A stretch of DNA of 64,000 bases from the NCBI GenBank assembly GCA_958450365.1, contig CAUEEP010000884.1, positions 620,001-684,000 on the forward strand, in the 5' to 3' direction. This document shows positions 55,979-64,000 of the stretch, piece after piece. The stretch's first letter is position 1. Each line of letters begins with the position of its first letter. This DNA comes from Mesorhabditis belari (lineage: Eukaryota > Nematoda > Chromadorea > Rhabditida > Rhabditidae). Position numbers and translations under genes: made by a program. The notes below the pieces were generated by a model, which saw only the letters and a list, made by a program, of their open reading frames with translations, made no database searches and was not told the origin of the DNA.

Positions 55979-57195
55979 CAACATTTTCATTTCAAAAATT
56001 AGAAGCTTTTAATGAAAAGCAGAGTTTTCAAGGTTAAAACTCGCATTTTTGATGTTTTGATTGCTCAAAAGTCAAAAAGCTTTTTTTATATTTAATATTG
56101 TTATTTAAAACCGGAACTCTTTTATTCTTTGACCTATTTGACTTATCGTATCGTATCCAAACCGTAAAATCCTTGACACGTCACAAAAAAAAGCGATAAA
56201 CAAGATTTACCCCTCCTGATTCTTTTTTTGGTGCCCCCGTTTCGTCAGAAATGCTAGAGATAGAAAATCGGAGTCTCAAAAGTTGTATAGATCAGAAATT
56301 CTGCCATTTTTTCTAGATATGCTATCAAAAATTCAGTCGAAAACACGGGAATTCAAAAAAAATCGTTGGCTTTTTGGCTTTTTGGTCATTTACTTTTTTT
56401 TGGGTTTGGAGTTCGAAATGAGTGCATTTTAAGTGAAAGAGGGAAATGAACTTAGAAGGCTTTGTTTCAAAATTAACCTATTTCTAATTTGTTCAAGCTG
56501 ATCAGTGTTTTTCTAGTATCTTTTTTGCAAAGAAGCTCTTATTCATGTCACGACAGCAATCAGAAAAGCTAATTTTGCCGTTTCTTTAAAAACTTTATTG
56601 AATCTTTAGATTATAAATAGTATAATCTAAAGAAAATACTATAATTTCTTCATCATTTCAACTTTTCAAAACCTCAAAAATCATCGTCAATCATCATTTT
56701 CATCATTTTTACTCTTTGAAAGTATTAAGTTTCAAAATTCAACTTATTAAAACCTCAAAAACCGCTTTTTATTAAGTTGTTCAGATAATCTTTTCATTCT
56801 CTTCGTATTTCCGTTAAAAAATAAAATAATTCACCAATTAACCAACCGTAAATACTGTAATAGTTTCAAAATTCAAAACCGGAGAATACGAGCGACTCTA
56901 CCGCCAAAATATCTTGAAGCCAGCACTCAAACATGGCCACGAGTTGATGGATGTCCGTGATTCAAAATTCAAAATTCAAAACTCCTCCCCCTCGTACAGT
57001 CGCGTAGTCGCAAAAGTTTTTTAGTATTTCATTTTTTTCAAGACGCTGGTGGTTGGTATTTTACATGGTCAAAATTTGAAAAACACTTTGTAAAGGCTAT
57101 AAAATCATTGTAGAATCAAAGCTGCTAGCTCTGTGAGCTATCAAAGTATTAATTTACGAAGATAACCTTGGGAGGCGTTTAGTACTAGGTAATTA

Positions 57196-57461
57196 CCGTA
57201 AATACTGTAACAGTACCCCACCCCCATAATGACGTTGCGGAGCGTTGCGTAGTCTAGGTTTGAACGAGTTTTTCTCGACACTGGTTTATGCTACAGGTAT
57301 CAAATAGGTATCAAAAAATAGCCCTGAATTTCAGCTATTTTTTTGATACCTAAGCGCGCATTGTAGAATAAACCAGTGTCGAGAAAAACTCGTTCAAAGA
57401 TAGACTACGCAACGCTCCGCAACGTCATTATGGGGCTGGGGTACTATTACAGTATTTACGC
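57196..57461. mobile_element. Palindromic MITE, family CCGTAAATACTG, TA duplication
   Basis: The 266-base element has ends CCGTAAATACTGTAACAGTA and its near-complement, flanked by TA. The arms of about 110 bases include TTGCGGAGCGTTGCGTAGTC. Partial relatives: 26560-26660, 53508-54326, 56846-57030 and 57725-57830. Confidence 0.85.
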
Positions 57462-57520
57462 TAAGTTGATTAAACAAAATATTATTTGAAAACTGTTTCT
57501 AAACCATGAATGAATTTTAT

Positions 57521-57949
57521 GGATACTTTCAAAGCACTAGAACGAAATTTTTAGAAAAAAAGAGCAAGAGAAGGATTATTTCTATTAGCAGAGCTTAATA
57601 TAACCAAATTTGAAACATCTTTTTTTTTTCACTGACCTTTGTGAAATTGCTTTTTATCAATCATTCAATGAACTTCAAAAGCCAAATCATTGCCGAATCA
57701 TTGCCAAATCATTGCCTCATTGCCTATTTTTTGATACCTAAGCGCGCATAAAGCAGTGTCAAGCAAAAACTCGTTCAAAACTAAACTACGCAAGACTCCG
57801 CACCGTCATTATGCGGCTGGCGTACTATTAGCTTATAAATAATGCTATAAAGCTTATAAATTTGAAAGAATATTATTGTTTTTACCTATATTTGTATTAG
57901 TTTTTTAGTTTTCCCAAAAAAGAAAACGTTTGTTGTCTAATCTTTCTAG
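57521..57949. repeat. Segmental copy B (same as 26371-26795)
   Basis: Direct copy of 26371-26795, with a small triplication of CCAAATCATTGC not present in copy A. Confidence 0.85.
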
Positions 57950-58319
57950 CAATCTTGTGTAAGACAAAGCAAAATGGGCCTCGTGCTTGTTGCAAAAATG
58001 CCGATCTTCCGGCAATTTCACTCAAGATTTCCCCAACCCTCAAAGATCTTTCTATATTAGAAAAATGTTCAAATTATTGCCAAAAAAAAAACCTTAAAAA
58101 CCGCTTCCTCGTCGCCACATTTGAGCCAATCATTTGGCTATTCATTTAAATGAAAATCGAGAACTAAACGATTTCAATTTCATTCATTTACTCAATTAGA
58201 CTATAAATAAGCTTTTTTAGGCTCGCTATAGTAGATTATTATAGTAAATTTCATTAAATACATGTTTTCCAAACAATTAACATCTTAACTTTCAAAGAAT
58301 TCCGGCAGAATTGACTAGA

Positions 58320-58545
58320 TAGGTATCTAATAAATCTAATAAATTCCCATATCATTGAATTGTGAAGCTGGAAAGTCCATAAGTATTTCAAGTAGAATAT
58401 TCACTCCTTTTAGCTCGATTATTCATTCATTTCCGAATTTCGCAATCATTTTCAACCCCGCCAAAATAATGATATCACGCCGGGACTAATAAATTCCCAT
58501 ATCATTGAATTGTGAAGCTGAAAAGTCCATAAGTATTTCATATTT
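58320..58545. repeat. Short direct duplication (AAATTCCCATATCATTGAAT)
   Basis: 58334-58390 and 58490-58545 share about 55 bases through AAGTCCATAAGTATTTCA, separated by about 100 bases. Confidence 0.75.
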
Positions 58546-58790
58546 TCTTTTTCTTACTCTTTTTCTTATTCTTCTTTTTCTTCTTATTCTTCTTTTTCTT
58601 CTTCTTCTTCCCCACCCAGTTTTGTCCTTGATTATGACCGGAAAAGGGCAAAACAAAAACAAATATCAATTTGAAAACAACAGTTCGATTTTTTTTGTTT
58701 ACCGATTCTCTAAGGTCACGTATTGTTTTTTTCTAGAAGCAAAGTTTCAAGTTGATACTAATCGAGTTTATTTTTGAACCGATTACTATA

Positions 58791-59240
58791 CAGTCGAATT
58801 TCGATATGACGAATCGCTTGGGAACCGATATAACAAACCTAAAACGTGCCCCAAATTTTACCCAAACGTGCGTAGCTGCCCTGGACGGCCACTGTTTGGT
58901 GGGCTGATTGGGGACAACCTAAATTCGGCTGATGTCTCCCCAGATATAAAGCAATCTGGTGCTACTAATTGGCCTAAGAATCGAGTATCCTATTCAGAGA
59001 CATTGGCTCAGTATCGGGCTTACAATTGACCCTGGGATGTATATTTTGATACTAGCAACGTATCAAATTCATATTCCACAGGCCTGTCACCCAATTCATT
59101 GCTCTGATGCTCTGATGTTATTCATTGCTCTGATGCTCTAATGCTATTCATTGCTCTGATGCTCTGATGCCAATTAGTAGCAGCAGAATATCAAAGACAG
59201 TAAGACTTACAGCACTCTAGTACTAAATTGACGACCCGAG
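58791..59240. mobile_element. Candidate pogo/Tigger-type transposon end
   Basis: TA then CAGTCGAATTTCGATATGAC, and an internal GAACCGATATAACAAAC, resemble pogo/Tigger termini (CAGTcgA...ATAACgAA). The following 400 bases are richer in GC than the surroundings but hold no recognisable transposase. No matching right end was found. Confidence 0.5.
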
Positions 59241-59427
59241 TTTTCTGATGTCCGAGAGATTCTAGATAAGTAAGAAACATAAGTTCATTATTACTGATAA
59301 CTTTAGCCTTGTACTTTTCTGGCACTAGTACTGAGAGCATTAAGCTGTCCAGAAAGTCTTTTCGTTCCTTTTCCTACTTCCGTTTGAAAGATAGACTATT
59401 GCCTGAACTTCTGGACAGCCTAATAGC

Positions 59428-60300
59428 TGGATAGCTGAAAGTTTAAACCTGAATTACTGAAACTTCTTTGCAAGCATTGTTTGCTTTGTTTGCCTCTTTT
59501 CACGAAAGTTCTAATTTGAGATTATGCCAAACTATCATTATTAAAAGTCAGCTTTTAGAAATTACTATAGAAACTTTGAAACAAGCAAATTTTAAGCCGT
59601 TTTTGCAATTGATTTTTTGGGTTAAACTTTTTGAAACAAAACATTTTCAAAACAAAGCCTTTTCAAAACAAAACATTTTTAATTTCATCTCTTCATCCTC
59701 TTTTTTTGTTTTTCCAGTTCAAAAATCAAAATTTAATCACAAATAACTAAGGAATAAACAGGGATTTGTGAATGAACCAATCAAATGTCAAAATCAATGT
59801 TTCAATTCATTCATCTTTCTCAAAAAAACTCTTGCTTTCTGTATCAGTATCAAATTTGTCGATTTTTCGTTTTCATTTACCTTTCTTGCAAAGCGATTTT
59901 TTTCGAGTTTACGGATAAAAAGTTCCCATTCTCGAATTTCCACGAGAAAAAAATCGACCGGAAGTTCTCAAGAAAAGACTGTTTTTTTCGTTTTTTTTGC
60001 TGAATATTTGCTTCCCGATAAAAAAAAATCAAATTTTCTGGATAGCTGAAAGTTTAAGCCTGAATTGCTGAAGCCTGAATTGCCCTAAGCCCCTTGCAAG
60101 CATTGTTTGCTTAAATTTTCCCTCAGGTTATGCCAAAGTATCATCATATTAGAAGTCAGCTTTTCGAAATTACCATAGAAACTTTGAAACAAGCAAATTT
60201 TAAGCAAAATCGACCGGAATTTTTCAAGAAAAGACTATTTTTTTCGGTTTTTTTTTGCTAAATATTTGCTTTCCGATAAAAAATCAAATTTTCAAAGCGC
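59428..60300. repeat. Partial tandem duplication
   Basis: 59428-59605 recurs at 60040-60207 (GGATAGCTGAAAGTTTAA to GAAACAAGCAAATTTTAAGC). 59950-60043 recurs at 60208-60291 (AATCGACCGGAA, TTTCCGATAAAA). The layout is A-X-B-A-B. Confidence 0.75.
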
Positions 60301-61010
60301 CCCCGATAAATTTCATTTGTAAATTGAATTTTCGGTGCTAGGCGAAAGATTTGATTTCTTAAGTTTCAATATTTGTAATATCTAACTTGGAATTTTCGGA
60401 ATAATCATGTTTAGTTAATCAGTTCGTGTTTCAAAGTTGACAAAATTTATTGAAAAAAAGCTAATTGTAAGGTCAAGAAAAGCAAAATCAATAAAAGATC
60501 AATCAAGATCAATCAAGATCAATAAAAGATCATTAAAAGCTTAAAAATACTCAACCAATCAAAGCAAGCTCTTTTCTGGAATCAAATTAAGGTTAAACCG
60601 CTAAAAATTGATCTGAAAAAGTCAATGTTTCAAGATGGAAGTAGTAAATTTCCAAAAATTAAAGTCACTTGTTGGGCCAGTCATTTTTTTTCCAAGCTTT
60701 TCCAAATAGTTGCCTTTTATTTTCCGCCATGATTTTCTTCACCAATTTCTTACAACATTTTGTATTTCCCTCAAAAAGATGGTTGTTTTATTGTTGTGGA
60801 GTCAAAAAGGGGCAATTTGGTCCCTGTTTTTCCTTATCTTTCTCGAAAATGGCTCCCCGATTTTCACGATTCGAGAAACTCGTAAAAGGTCAAATGTTTG
60901 AGGGAATCTTTCTTTTCTTTTGGCTTTTAGCTTTTAACTTTACGGTTTTTCGAGAAGTTGTGATGTTCGATAGATCACAAAACTTTTTGACTAGTTATGA
61001 AAAACTTAAT
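60300..61010. other. Gene-free stretch
   Basis: GATCAATCAA units at 60493-60535. The plus-strand ORF at 60669-61019 has no recognised motif and no consistent splice context. Confidence 0.35.
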
Positions 61011-61185
61011 CTAGACTGAATATCCTAATCTAGCCCTAATCTTGACTGAATATCCTAATCTAGACTGACTACCTTAATCCAGCTAATCTTAACTGAATAC
61101 CTTAAACAAGACTGAATACCCGAATCTAGACTGAATACCGTAATCCAGCTAATCTTGGCTGAATACCCTAATCTCGACTGAACCA
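61010..61185. repeat. Tandem repeat of TAATCTAGACTGAATAC-type units
   Basis: About eight degenerate copies of 20-22 bases. Confidence 0.75.
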
Positions 61186-61492
61186 GGATTTTGAATTCTT
61201 ACATTAAAATGCCTGAAAAAGTTCTAAAATAAAACATTTTTCAAAAATTCAAAAAAGCCTTTTTGTAGATTAAGGATAGGGCTTTTGAATGAAGCAAACC
61301 GTTTTTTGATTGGATAAGCCGTTTTTTTCAGAAAACACATTACCAAAAAAACGATCGTTTATAACTTGCCAACCTAAAATTTTCATAAATATCCAACTAT
61401 TTCAAAAGTTTTTACTTTTTGATATCCTTTTTGACAAAATTAGATTAGATTAGATTAGAAAAATGAATAGATTAGAGTAGAATGAATAGAAA

Positions 61493-61556
61493 AATAGAGA
61501 CAAGATTACGATAGAAAGAGAAATGGGACAGTTTAGAGAAGGCTTTCGAGAATCGC
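61493..61556. mobile_element. MITE2 right-end fragment
   Basis: AATAGAGACAAGATTACG, GAAAGAGAAATGGGA and AGAAGGCTTT match 22965-23030. Confidence 0.6.
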
Positions 61557-61664
61557 TTACAAAAGTCTGTCGAAAAGTCTGTTTCTTGGTGTGTCTGTCA
61601 AAAACAAAGTCTATTTGTTGGTGTCTGAGTTGTTTTTTTGATAAAAACCTATGATTTTTCACTT

Positions 61665-61830
61665 GTCTTTTCACTTTTGGGATCACTGGTGATGTCCGGT
61701 AGCGGCTCATAGATACGAGACACCACCACGGGGTGGAGTGATAGTGATACTCTCCCCAAGCCACGCCCACTTTTCTCTCAGTCAGCGACGGTCTTGGGAA
61801 CACATTTTCTTTCCTTTTCCAACGCCATTT
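61665..61830 (-). CDS. Possible exon, unrecognised
   Basis: A GC-rich island. One minus-strand frame reads MAKMALEKERKCVPKTVAD then a stop, and the same frame reopens as VVSRIYEPLPDITSDPKSEK with codon use like the real genes here. A second frame is open for 130 codons (61842-61450). Neither gives a known domain, and no satisfactory splice pair removes the stop. It may be a decayed gene. Confidence 0.25.
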
Positions 61831-61877
61831 TAGCCATTTCAATCCAACAGACCATTTCGTTCACTAAAGATTTATGA

Positions 61878-62450
61878 TTCTATCTATTATATCTATTTTA
61901 GTCTTTTTTTCATTGATTTTGAACTATCTGGGTGAATTCTTCTGTAATCAGTCATAATTTGAAACACGTGTTTCAAAATTGAACCTTTTAGCAGTAATTA
62001 TTTCAATTTAACAGTTCCAAGATTTCGTTTTAACAAAATTTAACAGTCCCAAGATTTCCTAAGCTTTCCTGAGCTTTCCTGAGCTTTAAACTGTAATTGT
62101 TAAGACTTAACAGTCCCAAGATTTTAACAAGATTTAACAGTCCCAAGATTTCCTGCGCTTTCCTGAGCTTTATTCTATCTATTTTAGTCTTTTTTCATTG
62201 ATTCTGAACTATCTGGCTGAATTCTTCTGTAATGAGTCAGAATTTGAAACACGTGTTTCAAGATTGAACCTTTTTCAGTAATTATTTCAATTTAACAATT
62301 CCAAGATTTAACAGTCCCAAGTTTTCCTGAGCTTTCCTGAGCTTCCTGAGCTTTCCTCAGCTTTCCTCAGCTTTCCTCAGCTTTCCTCAGCTTTCCTCAG
62401 CTTTCCTCAGCTTTCCTCAGCTTTCCTCAGCTTTCCTGAGCTTTAAACTG
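61878..62450. repeat. Duplicated 137-bp block plus TTTCCTCAGC array
   Basis: 61878-62020 recurs at 62171-62307 (TCTATCTATTTTAGTC to CAATTTAACA(A/G)TTCCAAG). Around them CAAGATTTAACAGTCCC and TTTCCTGAGC units are iterated, ending in ten 10-base TTTCCTCAGC copies (62350-62440). Confidence 0.85.
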
Positions 62451-63850
62451 TAATTATTAACTTTGAGGATTCCTTTGAGTGTTTTGAATTTTTCTGAAAA
62501 TTGCTCTTTTCTCTTTGCTGGAATTGGCTTGCTCTTTTCAAAAGTTTCAAAAAATTTACTAACAATTTTGTTGATTGTTGTTAACTCAATGTTATCGAAA
62601 TTGAGTTGCCAATTCTTTTTTACAAATTTTTGTCTTCCCTGCAATGCTAGCTTCACCAATTGCAATGCTAGCTTTACCAATTTTCTTATCCACAAAAGTT
62701 TTTAAGTTTAAAGTTTAAAACTCCCTTTTGAAATTCAAAGTTTCAAAGTAAAGTGAAACAGTACAGGATTTCAAACTTTAGTTCCTCCTTCTTTAACGGC
62801 TTTAACTGATTTTGCTTCTTCTTTTTTTCCTTTACAGACTTTACAAACTGTTTAGAAGGCTTTGTTGATTGTTTGTTTATGAAAAGTGAAGTAATGATTG
62901 GCTTTATGAGCTGATTGGCTTTTGAGTAGTTGAATGAGCGAAATTAGTGTCAAATCTTGTTAAATTCTTCCTGTTTTATTTGCAAATACTTTAAAAAACT
63001 TTCAAGATATCTTTTAAAATGTGAAATTTCAAAGTAAAGACTCTTCGTAAAGGATTTAAAACTCTAGTCCACTCTAGTCCACGATCTTTAACTGATTTTG
63101 CTTCTTTTTCCTTAAAAAATGGTTTATACTGCTCTATTCTTCGTTCGATTTGTAAAATTTTTCAAAAAAATTGTGCAAGAATTGAAAAAATTATGAAATT
63201 TGTCGCACTCAAATGAACTTCTCGTTCTCCAAATGAACTTCTCGTTTCATTTTCCATTTCACCATCGAAATCTCTTCCGAAATCATTGAATTCTCTTCCG
63301 ATTCATTTCATTAACGATTTTGAGTCACATTTTGTTTCAATTTACGAATTCTAAAGACAATTTTTTGTTGAAAAGACAACTTTTTCTTGGAAAGACAAGT
63401 TTTTGTTGAGAAGACAAGTTTTTCTTTCTATTCACGAATTTGAAAAGGCAGGTTTCAAATTTGTTCTTTATTCAAGAAATAAACTGTTCCTAATTGCGTC
63501 AAGATCACGTAGGATAGGATCAATGGTAGGATCAACCAGATCAACCAGATCAATGGTAGGATCAACCTGGTAGGATCAACCAGATATCCGAACTAAGATA
63601 AGCATGGCTTAGTCTTTCACCCGCGCTAGCAGTCTGCAAGGGTCATTGAGCTATACGGAGCTATCATGCGTTTTCATATCTGGTTGATCCGAGATACCTC
63701 TTTAATTGCGTTCAGATCTGAGAGTAATCTTTGTTTAAAGCTAAGCTAAACTAAGCCAAGCTAAGCTAAGCTAAAAGTTTTCTTATTTTTTGTTACCCTA
63801 ATTCGATTTTCCAGTTTCAATAGATGCAACTAGTCTTGTCAATCTAGCTC
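62451..63850. other. Gene-free stretch with a structured hairpin
   Basis: GATCAACCAGATAT (about 63579) and its complement (about 63681) enclose an 85-base relatively GC-rich loop. GACAAGTTTTTGTTGA-type units lie at 63355-63425. ORFs at 62417-62705 overlap on both strands and are unrecognised. Confidence 0.4.
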
Positions 63851-63858
63851 ACCAATAA

Positions 63859-63930
63859 AGTCTCTGCATCAGTCTCTGCATCAGTCTCTGCATCAGTCTC
63901 TGCATCAGTCTCTGCATCAGTCTCTGCATT
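63859..63930. repeat. 12-bp tandem repeat (GTCTCTGCATCA)
   Basis: Six copies, near perfect. Confidence 0.9.
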
Positions 63931-64000
63931 AAGTCATACATCTTAAAAATACATCTATTCACACGAATAATGTGGTACAAAGGCAGCCTTAAACCCTAAT

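Noticed and set aside
63575..63700. Similarity to the 5' end of 18S rRNA (TCTGGTTGATCC, GCATGGCTTA)
   Set aside because: Both strings are short and occur in the wrong order and spacing for 18S; no rRNA continuation follows.

Overview
The window is animal nuclear DNA: AT-rich, intron-bearing and very repeat-dense. It most resembles a nematode. The hints are imperfect arrays of the nematode-type telomere hexamer TTAGGC mixed with TCAGGC (1003-1147, 46287-46349), a splice-acceptor-like CAG or TAG placed 1-25 bases upstream of all three recognised start codons (as expected for spliced-leader trans-splicing), and TTTCAG/TTTTAG acceptors. No spliced-leader RNA gene was found, so the phylum is an inference and no genus is proposed.

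Protein genes can be supported only in the first 24.3 kb, and all three had to be assembled by hand from short exons. (1) 12420 to 800, minus strand, 10 exons, 345 codons: a Gln/Ser-rich protein with three copies of a basic module whose internal intron sits at the same codon each time. (2) 16983 to 20195, plus strand, 16 exons, 505 codons: MCMBP, the MCM-binding protein of the replicative-helicase system. (3) 24211 to 21326, minus strand, 3 exons, 112 codons: a secreted, probably GPI-anchored Ly6/three-finger protein. Every junction keeps the reading frame. The genes are not an operon and have no evident shared pathway.

The introns of genes 1 and 3 and almost everything from 24.3 to 64 kb are repeats: foldback (palindromic) elements, TA-flanked miniature inverted-repeat elements (MITEs), a MULE-like foldback with a perfect 9-bp target duplication, tRNA-derived SINE-like units, a LINE reverse-transcriptase tail, a pogo/Tigger-like terminus, large inverted and direct copies, and more than 20 minisatellites. 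These include a roughly 0.85-kb CTCCTT array at 44.4-45.25 kb.

The most interesting structures are the triplicated exon pair in gene 1, MCMBP in a probable nematode, nested palindromes built from one 14-bp motif at 42.68-43.51 kb, a repeated pattern in which a 140-290 bp direct duplication brackets another repeat, and introns consisting mostly of one perfect-looking hairpin. I found no CRISPR, prokaryotic or complete autonomous transposon gene. The 24.3-64 kb part has only weak, unrecognised coding candidates.
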